In this document: positions 8,378 through 18,019 of the stretch, one piece after another
How positions within the stretch are numbered: the stretch's first letter is position 1
Layout: each line of letters starts with the position of its first letter
Assembly (NCBI GenBank): GCA_021769625.1
Contig: JAETSN010000006.1
Coordinates: 1-64,000 of the forward strand
Source of the DNA: [Clostridium] symbiosum
Lineage (GTDB): Bacteria; Bacillota; Clostridia; Lachnospirales; Lachnospiraceae
DNA: 64,000 bases
Reading direction: 5' to 3'
Notes under the pieces: model-generated
The model's database searches: none
Told to the model about the DNA's origin: nothing
The model's input: the letters and a program-made list of their open reading frames with translations, nothing else
Made by a program: the position numbers and the translations under genes

Positions 8378-9838
8378 TTATGTAAATCCTTTGGTTTTCT
8401 GTTCCGGGTATCTGATCTTAACTCCCGCACCTTTTGTATGGACTGCCATTTGAACCTTTCCGTCTGTTGGATAGAACAAGGTGGTAACATTATACTTTCC
8501 GTCAAACAGATATATTTCAATAACGTTTCCATCCCGCATTACATCGAATAAAATTTCTTCTTCATTTTCAATATCTACTCTATAGATCCGGATTCCGTTC
8601 CGTGTCCACTGATCTGATTCAGAGAAATCTGTGATCAGATTCCCGAACAAAAAATCCATTGTGATCCTGATCCTGTGATCGTCTCCATCACTGAAGATAA
8701 AGGAAACTTCAGATGTTGATTTCTTTCTTGTAAGTATGCCCTGCAGATGCCACACCGTATGCTCTGCATCCACAGGCATAAGCTCGCCGGCAGCCCTGCA
8801 TATCACATTTTTCGCCGCCTGAATACCATGCTTTAGTTCATTACACTTCTCCTTACCGGACAAGCTTTCTGTTTCCTCTTCTGCGTAAGGGATCATTTGT
8901 AATCTTCCATCTTTTCCCATACCGACCAGACGGGGAAATGACATGATCCCTCGATATCCGTTTTTTTCTGAAGGACCGTGATCGTGAATCCAGGGCATCC
9001 ATTCCCAGCCTCCCAGCCATGCGATGGATACCGGGCGATCATGCTTGTCGTAATAGATTTGTGAAGCGTAATAATATGGCCCGTAATCAAGTGTCCCGAA
9101 ATATTCCCTGCAAAACAGACAGTTTTTGAAATTTAATATACCCGTCATATATATTGTCGGCCGGAAATCTGTCCGGTTCATCGGTGAAGCCGTAATGACC
9201 CATTGCCCATCAATTTTAAAAAGATCCGGACATTCAAACATTGTCCCTTCCCCGTCCTGTGCCTCATACAATATACCGTCATATGTCCAGTGATACAGAT
9301 CCAGGGAATGATATAAATATATACGGCCATGACTTTTCAGATCAGCGGCATCACCGCTGGAGCCTCCGATAACCATCTGCCATCGGTCTTTATAAAAAAT
9401 GACCTTTGGATCACGAAAATCCCGGCTTTCACAGGGGCATTCCGCGATGATCGGATTATCTTTTGGCTTTACAAATGTATATCCATCCTCCGAATAAGCC
9501 ATACATACCGTCGGAATGATCTTTTCATCCTGCATAGCCACAGCAGTATAAAAAGCATATATTCTGCCCTCATATTCTACAACGGAACCGGAAAAGCAAC
9601 CGCCTCGCTGATAGTCTTCATAAGGCTGGTCAGGAAACAGCGCCAATCCACATTCTTTCCAGTGTACCAGATCCTGACTGACCGCATGACCCCAGTGCAT
9701 TTTATCCCATTCATTGCTGTATGGATTACACTGAAAATACAAATGATATTGTCCCTTGAACCATACCAGTCCATTTGGATCGTTGATCCATCCCTTTTGT
9801 AATGCAAAGTGTCTCTGGGGTCGAACAATTGTATTCAT
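8378..9838 (-). CDS. GH32 beta-fructosidase (sucrose/fructan hydrolase)
   Basis: A 486-residue family 32 glycosidase without a signal peptide, so cytoplasmic. All three GH32 acidic motifs are visible: WINDPNG (nucleophile Asp, about residue 20), FRDPK (transition-state stabiliser), and FECPDLF (acid/base Glu). A C-terminal beta-sandwich follows. Its start overlaps the stop of the upstream permease gene by four bases, so it is the last gene of the fructan transport operon. It probably hydrolyses imported fructo-oligosaccharides or sucrose to fructose. Confidence 0.92.
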   Translation of the reverse strand: MNTIVRPQRHFALQKGWINDPNGLVWFKGQYHLYFQCNPYSNEWDKMHWGHAVSQDLVHWKECGLALFPDQPYEDYQRGGCFSGSVVEYEGRIYAFYTAVAMQDEKIIPTVCMAYSEDGYTFVKPKDNPIIAECPCESRDFRDPKVIFYKDRWQMVIGGSSGDAADLKSHGRIYLYHSLDLYHWTYDGILYEAQDGEGTMFECPDLFKIDGQWVITASPMNRTDFRPTIYMTGILNFKNCLFCREYFGTLDYGPYYYASQIYYDKHDRPVSIAWLGGWEWMPWIHDHGPSEKNGYRGIMSFPRLVGMGKDGRLQMIPYAEEETESLSGKEKCNELKHGIQAAKNVICRAAGELMPVDAEHTVWHLQGILTRKKSTSEVSFIFSDGDDHRIRITMDFLFGNLITDFSESDQWTRNGIRIYRVDIENEEEILFDVMRDGNVIEIYLFDGKYNVTTLFYPTDGKVQMAVHTKGAGVKIRYPEQKTKGFT

Positions 9839-10674
9839 GACTTCACAGCCCCCAAAGTCATACCGGCAGTCATTTTTTTATTTAATGAGAAATAGATTGC
9901 CAGTGTGGGCAAGATAGACAGTGCGATCGCCGCATAGGTGGCACCCCAGTCTTTTAGTCCTCTCGGTCCGATAAAATCGGTGAGGCCAATGGAAATGGTC
10001 TTGAGTTCTGTACTGTTGATGAAGACAAGACTGAACGTATAGTCATTCCACACGGTGATAAAGTTCATTGCCAATACCGTCAGGATCGTATTAAGGGATA
10101 ATGGAACAATGATCTTTGTATATATTCCGTAAATGCTTGTACCATCAATGATCGCTGCTTCTATGATCTCATCCGGGATGAAGGAATAAAAGCTGACAAA
10201 CAGCATGATCGAAACAGGCAGCTGAAATGCAAGCAACGGCAAAATAACACTGAGTCTGGTATCCACAAGGCCGATACGGGCAAACATGGTAAACAATGGA
10301 ATTAACGTTACCGCATACGGAATGGTAAGGCCGATCAGAAAATACCTGTATATTTTCTTTCTTCCCCTGAAGACCATTTTGGCAATCGCAAAGGATGCCA
10401 TCGAACTGAACACAACGATGAGGAACAAAGAAACTACAGAGATAATGGCACTGTTTTTGATATAAGTAAGGATATGGCTCGTCGCAAAAATTGTTCGAAA
10501 ATTTTCCAGTGTTAACATTTTAGGAAAACTGAAAGGCTCCGTCAGCAGTTCCATATTGGGCCGGAATGCGGCGAGGAGAAGCCAGATGATCGGATATGCC
10601 TGAATGATCAGAAACGCGATCATGACAAACCAATAAACACATTTTCTAATTCTTTTTCTCAATATATAATCCAT
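9835..10674 (-). CDS. carbohydrate ABC transporter permease (CUT1, MalG-type)
   Basis: A 279-residue inner-membrane permease with about six hydrophobic segments. The EAA loop near residues 180-200 (EAAIIDGTSIYGIYTKIIVPLS) is the site that docks the ATPase; MalG-type proteins typically end with a conserved tail, here ending AGMTLGAVKS. It forms a pair with the permease just upstream (12 bases apart). No ATPase gene is in this cassette, so a shared MsmK/UgpC-type ATPase encoded elsewhere is likely. Confidence 0.9.
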   Translation of the reverse strand: MDYILRKRIRKCVYWFVMIAFLIIQAYPIIWLLLAAFRPNMELLTEPFSFPKMLTLENFRTIFATSHILTYIKNSAIISVVSLFLIVVFSSMASFAIAKMVFRGRKKIYRYFLIGLTIPYAVTLIPLFTMFARIGLVDTRLSVILPLLAFQLPVSIMLFVSFYSFIPDEIIEAAIIDGTSIYGIYTKIIVPLSLNTILTVLAMNFITVWNDYTFSLVFINSTELKTISIGLTDFIGPRGLKDWGATYAAIALSILPTLAIYFSLNKKMTAGMTLGAVKS

Positions 10675-10686
10675 ACCTGTTCTCCT

Positions 10687-11556
10687 TTAAGCATCTTCTT
10701 TATCCATGTAACGACTGATCAAAAGAACACCGATAATGCTCAAAACAACGATAACTACCGCTATAGCACTTCCGTATCCATAATCGCGGCTTGTAAAGGC
10801 CTTCTTGTACATGTATGTTGCAAGAATTTCGGACCTATGGTTCGGACCGCCCTTTGTCATATTCATCGGAGCGGCAAAACCCCGCAAAGCGCCGACAAGA
10901 CTCAGGATACATGCCAGCATGATAACATTTGCGATCGCCGGGATCCGGACTTTGAAAAGAAGCTGAAGCTCCGTCGCACCATCTATCCTTGCAGCTTCCA
11001 AAATATCCGGAGATACGGAAGAGAGGGCAGAATAGAAAATGATCATGTAGATACCGATATACTGCCAGCCTTCTACAGAAGCAACAGCGGGCAGGACCAT
11101 TTTATATTCACTTAAAAACGCCAGTGGTTCCAACCCAAATAACTGTCGGAAAATATTGAACAGGCCCAGCGGCTCATAAGAGTAAAAACACGTAAACAAC
11201 TGTGCGATCGCGATAACTGTGATAACGGACGGGATATAGTATACTGTCTGAATAAAACCTCTTCCCTTTTTCAGATATGTCAGTAATACAGCGATGATAA
11301 AACCGAATCCCAACTGTAATGTCATGACGATCACAATATATACCAGATTATTGCCAAACGCCCTTAGAAATACGGCGTCTCCGAAAAGTTTCGTAAAATT
11401 GCTGATCCCCACAAACTTCTTCGCGCCAAGACCATCCCACTCGATCAGACTGTAGTAGAGCGAAACTACAATAGGTATCATGACAAGGATGGTATAGACG
11501 ATAAAAGCCGGAAGCAGAAAGAATGCAATTGCTTTTTTATCACGTAAGACTTTCAT
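10687..11556 (-). CDS. carbohydrate ABC transporter permease (CUT1, MalF-type)
   Basis: A 289-residue permease with six predicted transmembrane segments and the EAA loop LEAARIDGATELQLLFKVRIP. It is the partner of the downstream permease. It sits between the binding-protein gene and that permease in one minus-strand operon. The GH32 genes at both ends point to fructo-oligosaccharide, inulin fragments or sucrose as the substrate. Confidence 0.9.
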   Translation of the reverse strand: MKVLRDKKAIAFFLLPAFIVYTILVMIPIVVSLYYSLIEWDGLGAKKFVGISNFTKLFGDAVFLRAFGNNLVYIVIVMTLQLGFGFIIAVLLTYLKKGRGFIQTVYYIPSVITVIAIAQLFTCFYSYEPLGLFNIFRQLFGLEPLAFLSEYKMVLPAVASVEGWQYIGIYMIIFYSALSSVSPDILEAARIDGATELQLLFKVRIPAIANVIMLACILSLVGALRGFAAPMNMTKGGPNHRSEILATYMYKKAFTSRDYGYGSAIAVVIVVLSIIGVLLISRYMDKEDA

Positions 11557-11645
11557 ATATCAAATCATCTCCTATTTGGAGGATGGCCGCATAATTTATA
11601 TACAGCCATCCCTTACAAGTTGCATGTATCAGTTAACTGGTATTA

Positions 11646-12956
11646 CTATTTATTTAATTCAAGTGCCTCGTCGACAGCCGCCACGAACTCTTCAGGTGTT
11701 TCTTCTCCCATGCACAGACCGGGAAGGTTATCGTTGATCGTAGCGATCACATCTTCACTCAAGACAACATCCCACGGACGGGCCGCCGTATCTCCGATTT
11801 TTGCAGCATCATCCATGACCTGAAGGAACAGCGGATCAAAATCAGAAGCATCGTCTGTATCTACCTTCTGTGGTGCAAGATGTTGATGTGCAAAATAAGC
11901 CGAGCTGTAATTCTTTACAATGAATGACAGATAATCTTTATACTCATCATCGAATTTTTCCGGATTTACTGCGAGACCGATTCCTCCGAAAGCCCAATAC
12001 TCATTCGCTTCTGTTACAGCGCCATCACATGTCGGCATATAGAAATAGCTGACATTTAATTCTTCCGGGCGGTTTTCATCGGTAAAATAGTTCAGTTCCC
12101 ATGTTCCGGTCGGATACATTGCACATTTTCCGCTCAGAAACAGATTCAGGCCGGTTGCAACGTCAGTTGTTGTAAATCCGGGTTGAAAATACTGGCCGAT
12201 CCTGGCCATAAATTCGCTGGCTGCAACGCCTTCCGCATCTGACATTGTTGCTTCGCCGGATGACAACTGATTCAGAAAATCATTGCCGGACATACGGAAA
12301 GGATAGGTTGCCAGCAGACGAAGAAGCGGCCATCCGTCAGCACCGCCGATACCAAACGGTGTATATCCTTTTTCCTGCAATGCTTCACATGCTGCCAGAA
12401 GATCATCAAGAGTCTTTGGCGCTTCCACTCCGGCGTCAGCGAACATGTCTGTATTATACCAGATCATCTCTGTTGAAAATTCCAACGGCAATGTATACAG
12501 TTTTCCGTCAGCGGTACGTCCATAGTCCAGTGCCAGCGGAATGTAGTTGTCTTTTTCGCCGATCTCATCCAGAAAAGCATCCATATCTGTCAACATTCCC
12601 TGCTCCCCAAGTTCCACGGCATACGGAGTAGCATCAAGATCGAACATATCCGGCATCTGACCGCCAGCGATCATGGTACGCAGCTTCTGATCATAAGCCG
12701 ATCTGTCGGCATTGCTGTCAATGATAAGTTTGATGTTGCCGCCCTGTGCATTATAAGCTTCTGTAATTTCCTGCAAAGTAACCATAGTATCGTCCGATGC
12801 AGATCTGGAAGAGAAGTAATGGATCTCCCGCATGCCGTCAGAAACTGTCTCCGATGCTTTCGGTGCTGTTGATGTTGCTTCCTTGCCGCATCCGACAAGT
12901 ACTGCAGCCGCGACAAGTGCCGCTGCTCCGATCGTGTTCATTTTTCTTAAATTCAT
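11646..12956 (-). CDS. extracellular solute-binding lipoprotein for fructan/sucrose ABC transporter
   Basis: A 436-residue family 1 binding protein. The start at 12956 is fixed by AAAGGAGG just upstream; longer in-frame starts extend into the GH32 gene and lack a ribosome site. The N-terminus is a lipoprotein signal ending in LVGCGKEA (lipobox Cys). The mature part has the usual two-lobe SBP features (ADAGVEAPKTLDDLLAACEAL; FLSGKCAMYPTGTWEL). It would capture oligosaccharides at the cell surface for the two permeases downstream. Confidence 0.9.
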   Translation of the reverse strand: MNLRKMNTIGAAALVAAAVLVGCGKEATSTAPKASETVSDGMREIHYFSSRSASDDTMVTLQEITEAYNAQGGNIKLIIDSNADRSAYDQKLRTMIAGGQMPDMFDLDATPYAVELGEQGMLTDMDAFLDEIGEKDNYIPLALDYGRTADGKLYTLPLEFSTEMIWYNTDMFADAGVEAPKTLDDLLAACEALQEKGYTPFGIGGADGWPLLRLLATYPFRMSGNDFLNQLSSGEATMSDAEGVAASEFMARIGQYFQPGFTTTDVATGLNLFLSGKCAMYPTGTWELNYFTDENRPEELNVSYFYMPTCDGAVTEANEYWAFGGIGLAVNPEKFDDEYKDYLSFIVKNYSSAYFAHQHLAPQKVDTDDASDFDPLFLQVMDDAAKIGDTAARPWDVVLSEDVIATINDNLPGLCMGEETPEEFVAAVDEALELNK

Positions 12957-12981
12957 GATATCCTCCTTTGTCAGCTGCTCT

Positions 12982-14436
12982 TCAGCTGTTTTGATACATG
13001 TGAATATTGGTAACTTTGATACTGCCCTCATCCACCGTAAAGCCCCAGTGTGTATGCTTTGTGGAATATGCTCTGGTGGTAAGCGCAACCTCATCATTGA
13101 CATACAGGCTGAGGATCGAACCGTCCGCGATCAGCCGCAGATGGACTTTCCTCTGTTGTAGTTTTTTATAATCTAACGGTCTCTCCAATTCAATTAAGAA
13201 TGGGGTATCACCATCGATATACCACTGGTTCACGCCGGGGACACGTCTGGGCCACATATCTGCAATGACGCGGTTGTGGAACGGTTCCAGGCGCAGGTAA
13301 TATCCTTCCGCAAGACTTTCATTCTGTCTCACTGCGAGTTCAAAGTATCTCGTGTTCTCCGAAAATTCAATGTCTGCCTCTATCATACAGGTACCCGGCA
13401 TCTCCCCGATAACAACGCCCTTTTTACCTTCTGAATTCTCTATAGACAGCATCTCTCCAGCATATTTCTCCGGCGTGATGTCTGCCTGAAAGGAAGAAAC
13501 CAATGCATCCGGTGGCTGAACGGTCAGCCTTCCGTCAGACTGCTGCCGTATTTTGTGAGTGATCAATGCTCCTCCCCACTCATACTGTCCGAAATCGCTG
13601 TCACCACGTTTTGTAGGCACCCAGGCAAAGGCAAAACGTTCTCCATTGACCATTGCTGTTTTTGCCGCATAGAATGCCCGGCCGTCAAATGTGTCTTCAA
13701 TTGGTGCAAGCCACGGACCGCGTATGGAATCAGCATAACGATAATGCGTTACAAACTTTTCGGAAAAAGTAGAATAGACAAGATACCATTTCCCGCCCAT
13801 ACGGAAGAGGTCCGGACATTCATGCGTCATATATGATCCCGGATTAAAAAAAGGTTCCTTCGCGTCCCAATGGATCAGGTCTTTTGACTGACATAAACCG
13901 ACACATCCGCCATTTTTCTCACTGGCACCGGCTAATCTCGCCGCAAGGAGCATATAATAACAGTCCTCTTCCTCATTGTAAAAAACAAATGGATCCCGCC
14001 AGTCCCAGGGCTCATAGACAGACTCGTCTGCACCGAAAGTATCTTCATGGATCTTGGTCCAGTGAATCAGATCATCACTGACGGCATGCGCGACAAACTG
14101 CAGCGGCCGGCCTTCTTTATGATATCCGGGATTATAGTTATTCTGCGCAGTATAGAAAATATGGAATTTTCCATCCTTTCCCATGATAACCGAACCGGTG
14201 TAACAGGCATAGTCCGCATCATCATATTCTCCTGCCGGAAGAACTTCTCCGTAATCCGTAATGTTGACGCCGTCGTCTGTGACCAGAAGGTTCCAACCGG
14301 TGCGATATCCATACTCATCTTCCGAATTTCCATTTCGTTTATCATGGAGATAAAATATGTAATACTTACCGTCGTGTGCAAATGGAATTGTGTCTCCGAT
14401 CCATCCATCCTTTGGCTGGTAGAAAACTCCCTTCAT
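12982..14436 (-). CDS. GH32-like glycoside hydrolase, variant nucleophile motif
   Basis: A 484-residue cytoplasmic GH32-type protein and the first gene of the fructan operon. The usual WMNDPNG motif is replaced by DGWIGDTIPF, while the other two motifs are regular (WRDPFVF and HECPDLF). The Asp of WIGD can still be the nucleophile. This variant start is seen in a GH32 subgroup of Clostridia. It ends 25 bases before the binding-protein start. It likely cleaves a different fructosyl linkage or substituted substrate from the GH32 enzyme at the other end of the operon. Confidence 0.85.
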   Translation of the reverse strand: MKGVFYQPKDGWIGDTIPFAHDGKYYIFYLHDKRNGNSEDEYGYRTGWNLLVTDDGVNITDYGEVLPAGEYDDADYACYTGSVIMGKDGKFHIFYTAQNNYNPGYHKEGRPLQFVAHAVSDDLIHWTKIHEDTFGADESVYEPWDWRDPFVFYNEEEDCYYMLLAARLAGASEKNGGCVGLCQSKDLIHWDAKEPFFNPGSYMTHECPDLFRMGGKWYLVYSTFSEKFVTHYRYADSIRGPWLAPIEDTFDGRAFYAAKTAMVNGERFAFAWVPTKRGDSDFGQYEWGGALITHKIRQQSDGRLTVQPPDALVSSFQADITPEKYAGEMLSIENSEGKKGVVIGEMPGTCMIEADIEFSENTRYFELAVRQNESLAEGYYLRLEPFHNRVIADMWPRRVPGVNQWYIDGDTPFLIELERPLDYKKLQQRKVHLRLIADGSILSLYVNDEVALTTRAYSTKHTHWGFTVDEGSIKVTNIHMYQNS

Positions 14437-14468
14437 AACGATTCCCCTTTCTTAATTTGATTGACTAC

Positions 14469-14497
14469 ATGATACCTACAATTTGATCAAAATACAA
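14469..14497 (-). promoter_or_regulatory. predicted promoter and operator of the fructan operon
   Basis: Read on the minus strand: TTGTAT (-35), a 17-base spacer, then TATCAT (-10), about 30 bases before the GH32 start. The spacer contains the palindrome TTTGATCAAA (14482-14491), a possible site for the divergent LacI-type regulator. The promoter is non-consensus, so this is a prediction. Confidence 0.4.
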
Positions 14498-14640
14498 TTC
14501 GCAAACATTACAATTTTTTCATATTGAGATTGTGCAAATGATTATTTTCTTGCATTTTTCATAAAAATATGATACTGTTTTCATGGGTTTTTTGAAAGTA
14601 AAGACTTATTTTCATGTTATTTTCATACGGAGGTATTTGT

Positions 14641-15663
14641 GTGGTTACGATCAATGATGTGGCAGAAGCTGCCGGTGTGTCCATTTCAACTGTTTCCCGG
14701 GTAATGAATCAAAGTACTACGGTTTCAAAAGAAACATATCATCGCGTCATGGAAGTTGTGCGCAGATTAGAATATGTTCCGAACATTTCTGCGAAGAAAC
14801 ATGCCCCTAAGTCCACCAAACTCATCGGCGTACTTTTTCCGGATATTTCGAATAATATTTTCGGCAGGATCATGCAGGGCATCAACAATGTCGTCACATC
14901 CCTTGGATATAATCTCATTATCTGCGAGACAAATGGAAATCTGGAAAAGGAGATCCATTTCCTCAATGTATTAAAAGATAAGCAGGTGGATGGCGTCATC
15001 ATGGCAAACATTCACATTCCCGAGGATCATATGATGTGGGTCCGCAAGAAACATATTCCCATAGTCTATGTGTGTCAGGATATTCCAAAATTCAGCATGA
15101 AAGTCCCCTGCAGTTCTGTAAACATGGACAACAAGCAGGCCATTTGCGACATGGTCCACTTCCTGTATGATATGGGGCATCGGAACATTGCCTTTATCGG
15201 CGGGCCAATGCATGATCTTTCCGCGGGCAAAAAAAGATATGAAGGATATATGGAAGGCATGCACGAATGTCATTTAACAATCCGTCAGGATATGATGACT
15301 TTCGAGGAGGCTTTCACTATTGAAGATGGCTATCACGGAATGAAACAGATCTATGAGACATCTGCCCTGCTTCCGACGACCGTCATATGTGCCAGTGATA
15401 ACATGGCCATTGGAGCTATCGGATTTTTGTACGATAATAACATTCAGGTTCCACAGCAGATTTCGATAACCGGTGTAGATGATACAAATCTTGCAGGCGC
15501 GATCCGCCCTTCCCTTACGACCATTCGCCATGCAACGCCGGATACAGGTGTTAAAGCTGCCCAGCTTCTTCTTGAATATATAGCAGATCCAGATTTCTCC
15601 GGCGGATCGTTTAATACGCCGTATAAGATTTTACGCAGACAGAGTGTCCGGCAGATTATCTGA
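14641..15663 (+). CDS. LacI family regulator of the fructan operon
   Basis: The GTG at 14641 is chosen because GGAGG lies 7 bases upstream and it places the helix-turn-helix at the usual distance (VTINDVAEAAGVSISTVSRV). The ATG at 14614 has no such site. The 340-residue protein has the LacI DNA-binding domain and hinge, then a periplasmic-binding-protein-like effector domain (FIGGPMHDLSAGKKRYEGY; VICASDNMAIGAIGFL; SITGVDDTNLAG). It is divergent from the fructan genes and probably represses them until fructose-containing sugar binds. Confidence 0.9.
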   Translation: MVTINDVAEAAGVSISTVSRVMNQSTTVSKETYHRVMEVVRRLEYVPNISAKKHAPKSTKLIGVLFPDISNNIFGRIMQGINNVVTSLGYNLIICETNGNLEKEIHFLNVLKDKQVDGVIMANIHIPEDHMMWVRKKHIPIVYVCQDIPKFSMKVPCSSVNMDNKQAICDMVHFLYDMGHRNIAFIGGPMHDLSAGKKRYEGYMEGMHECHLTIRQDMMTFEEAFTIEDGYHGMKQIYETSALLPTTVICASDNMAIGAIGFLYDNNIQVPQQISITGVDDTNLAGAIRPSLTTIRHATPDTGVKAAQLLLEYIADPDFSGGSFNTPYKILRRQSVRQII

Positions 15664-15785
15664 AATTTATTGTTGAAACATCGGATGATTTGATAGTAAA
15701 CTGTTTACATTGAGACAGTTTTGTAAAAGGAAATTCAGGGAAAACAAATTTTATCGAAAATCTATCAGAAGGGACAGAAAATCCA

Positions 15786-17102
15786 ATGCTCTATATCAAA
15801 AACGGCCTATGTATCGACCCGAAATCAGGAATGCAGAAAGTCTGTGATATTTTAACACAGGGAGACAGGATCCTAAAAATGGGGGAATGTCTGGAAGAAG
15901 CCGAAGAATTCAGAAAGCTTCCGCGGCATGAGATTCAGACGATCGATGCGGAAGGCTATATCGTGGCGCCGGGGCTGGTGGATGTACATGTACATTTCAG
16001 GGATCCGGGATTTACGAAAAAGGAAGATATCCTGACGGGGGCGGCGGCGGCGGCGGCGGGCGGCTTCACCAGTGTTGTGATGATGGCGAACACGAGACCT
16101 GCGGCGGATCAGGCGGATACGCTGCGCTATATGTTGGAAAAGGGAAAGGACACGCTGATCCATGTATATGCCTGCGGAGCCGTGACAAAGAATCTGGAGG
16201 GGAAAGAACTGACGGATATGGAGGCGCTGAAGGAGGCGGGGGCGGTCGGCTTTACGGATGACGGAAAGCCTTTGATGAGTGAGGGGCTTGTGACCGAGGC
16301 GATGAAGAAATGTAAGGAGCTGGGAGTGCCCATCAGTTTCCATGAGGAAGATCCCGCATACATTGAGGAAAGCGGCGTGAACGCAGGGGAAGCGGCGGCA
16401 GCGATGGGGCTGACTGGCGCGGACAGACAGGCGGAGATCAGCCTGATCGAGCGGGATATCAGGCTGGCTGTGCAGACCGGAGCCTGCGTGAACATCCAGC
16501 ACATCAGCACAAAGGAGGGCGTGGAGCTGGTGCGGAGGGCAAAGGCGGAAGGCGCGGATGTCCATGCAGAGGCGACGCCCCACCATTTTACGCTGACAGA
16601 AGAAGCGGTGGGAAAGTACGGAACGCTTGCCAAGATGAATCCGCCGCTGCGAACGGAAGAGGACAGAGAAGCGATCATCGAGGGACTGCGGGACGGTACC
16701 ATCGATCTGATCGCCACAGATCATGCGCCCCACACGAAGGAAGAAAAAGGGAAGCCATTTACGGAAGCGCCCAGCGGGATCATCGGGCTGGAGACGGCGC
16801 TGGCGCTGGGGATCACAGAACTGGCAGAGAAAAAGAAGCTGACGATGGCGGAACTGATCTGTAAAATGTCATGGAACCCGGCACAGCTTTATGGGATAGA
16901 TGCGGGCTATCTGGCAGAGGGGGGACCGGCGGATATGGTGATCTTTGATCCGGACTGCAGCCAGACCTTCTGGAAATTTATGTCAAAGGCATCCAACAGT
17001 CCCTTTGTAGGAAGAACCTGTAGATCAGAGATCGAGTATACGATCTGCGCGGGGAAGGTGGCGTACATTAAAAATATGAGTATGTCCGCGCTGGATGATT
17101 GA
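15786..17102 (+). CDS. pyrC: dihydroorotase
   Basis: A 438-residue class I dihydroorotase of pyrimidine synthesis: it cyclises carbamoyl-aspartate to dihydroorotate. The metal-binding HVHFRDPG is at about residue 59, later ligands lie in IQHISTKEG and AEATPHHF, and the catalytic Asp in IDLIATDHAPH. A run of GCG codons (16041-16057) encodes the alanine-rich part of the conserved GAAAAAAGGFT segment. It is first in pyrC-pyrK-pyrD. No PyrR-type attenuator was recognised in the 122 bases upstream. Confidence 0.95.
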   Translation: MLYIKNGLCIDPKSGMQKVCDILTQGDRILKMGECLEEAEEFRKLPRHEIQTIDAEGYIVAPGLVDVHVHFRDPGFTKKEDILTGAAAAAAGGFTSVVMMANTRPAADQADTLRYMLEKGKDTLIHVYACGAVTKNLEGKELTDMEALKEAGAVGFTDDGKPLMSEGLVTEAMKKCKELGVPISFHEEDPAYIEESGVNAGEAAAAMGLTGADRQAEISLIERDIRLAVQTGACVNIQHISTKEGVELVRRAKAEGADVHAEATPHHFTLTEEAVGKYGTLAKMNPPLRTEEDREAIIEGLRDGTIDLIATDHAPHTKEEKGKPFTEAPSGIIGLETALALGITELAEKKKLTMAELICKMSWNPAQLYGIDAGYLAEGGPADMVIFDPDCSQTFWKFMSKASNSPFVGRTCRSEIEYTICAGKVAYIKNMSMSALDD

Positions 17103-17177
17103 TGACGGATGATATGCCGCCTTTGAGACAGTGCGAAAGCTGGCATTTGATGGAAGAGGAAAGGGAGAAAATAGCGA

Positions 17178-17963
17178 ATGTTATCGAAGAAAAAGGAAAA
17201 AGTACAGGTGTTATCAACAGCGAAACTGGCGGAGAGCATTTATGAGATGTGGCTTGAGACAGATATGGTGCAGGAAAAGGGGGCGGGGCGTTTTATCGCG
17301 TTATATCCGAAAAACAGAGCGACACTCCTGCCGAGGCCCATCAGCATCTGTGAAAGGGATGTGAAAAGGGGAGCACTGCGCATCGTTTACCGTGTGGCGG
17401 GCGAAGGGACAAGGGAGTTTTCCTCTTATCAAAAAGGTGACACGGCGGATATTCTGGGAGTGCTCGGAAACGGGTATCCGATTGATCGGGCGGAGGGAAA
17501 GGCAGTGCTGTTGATGGGAGGCGGTATCGGCATTCCGCCGCTTCTGGAGCTGGCGAAAGAACTGAGCGTCATGGAATGTAAAGTGCGGATCGTTCTCGGT
17601 TACCGGGACGGGAATCTCTTTTTAAAGCAGGATCTGGAACAATACGGGGAGGTATACATTGCCACGGAGGACGGAAGCGTGGGGACGAAGGGAAATGTGC
17701 TGGATGCGGTGAGGGAAAACGGCTTACAGGCGGATTTGATCTATTCCTGCGGTCCCATGCCGATGCTTAGGGCGATCAGGAAATATGCGGCACAAATGGG
17801 GATTCCGGCATGGATCTCTCTGGAGGAGCGGATGGCCTGCGGTGTGGGAGCCTGTCTTGGGTGTGTCTGCAAGACAGTGAAGGAGGATGCACATTCCCAT
17901 GTGCACAATGCGAGGATCTGTACGGACGGCCCGGTATTTTTGGCGGAGGATGTGGATATCTGA
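17178..17963 (+). CDS. pyrK: dihydroorotate dehydrogenase B, electron transfer subunit
   Basis: A 261-residue FAD/[2Fe-2S] protein that passes electrons from the PyrD subunit to NAD+. The FAD-binding part includes LPRPISICE, the NAD-binding part has LLMGGGIGIPPLLELAKEL, and the C-terminus carries the iron-sulfur Cys cluster CGVGACLGCVCKT plus a later Cys (ARICTDGPVF). AAGGGAG lies 10 bases before the ATG. The following gene encodes its partner PyrD. Confidence 0.95.
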   Translation: MLSKKKEKVQVLSTAKLAESIYEMWLETDMVQEKGAGRFIALYPKNRATLLPRPISICERDVKRGALRIVYRVAGEGTREFSSYQKGDTADILGVLGNGYPIDRAEGKAVLLMGGGIGIPPLLELAKELSVMECKVRIVLGYRDGNLFLKQDLEQYGEVYIATEDGSVGTKGNVLDAVRENGLQADLIYSCGPMPMLRAIRKYAAQMGIPAWISLEERMACGVGACLGCVCKTVKEDAHSHVHNARICTDGPVFLAEDVDI

Positions 17964-18019
17964 CGGGATGAGACTGTTAGAGGAGCAAAATAGCGGAATG
18001 GAGATAAAAGGAGCAGGAT

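Noticed and set aside
15664-15785. PyrR-type attenuator before pyrC
   Set aside because: No PyrR-binding loop or terminator/antiterminator pair could be seen in 122 bases.
16041-16057. Trinucleotide (GCG) microsatellite in pyrC
   Set aside because: It encodes the conserved alanine-rich segment of dihydroorotase and the frame is intact.
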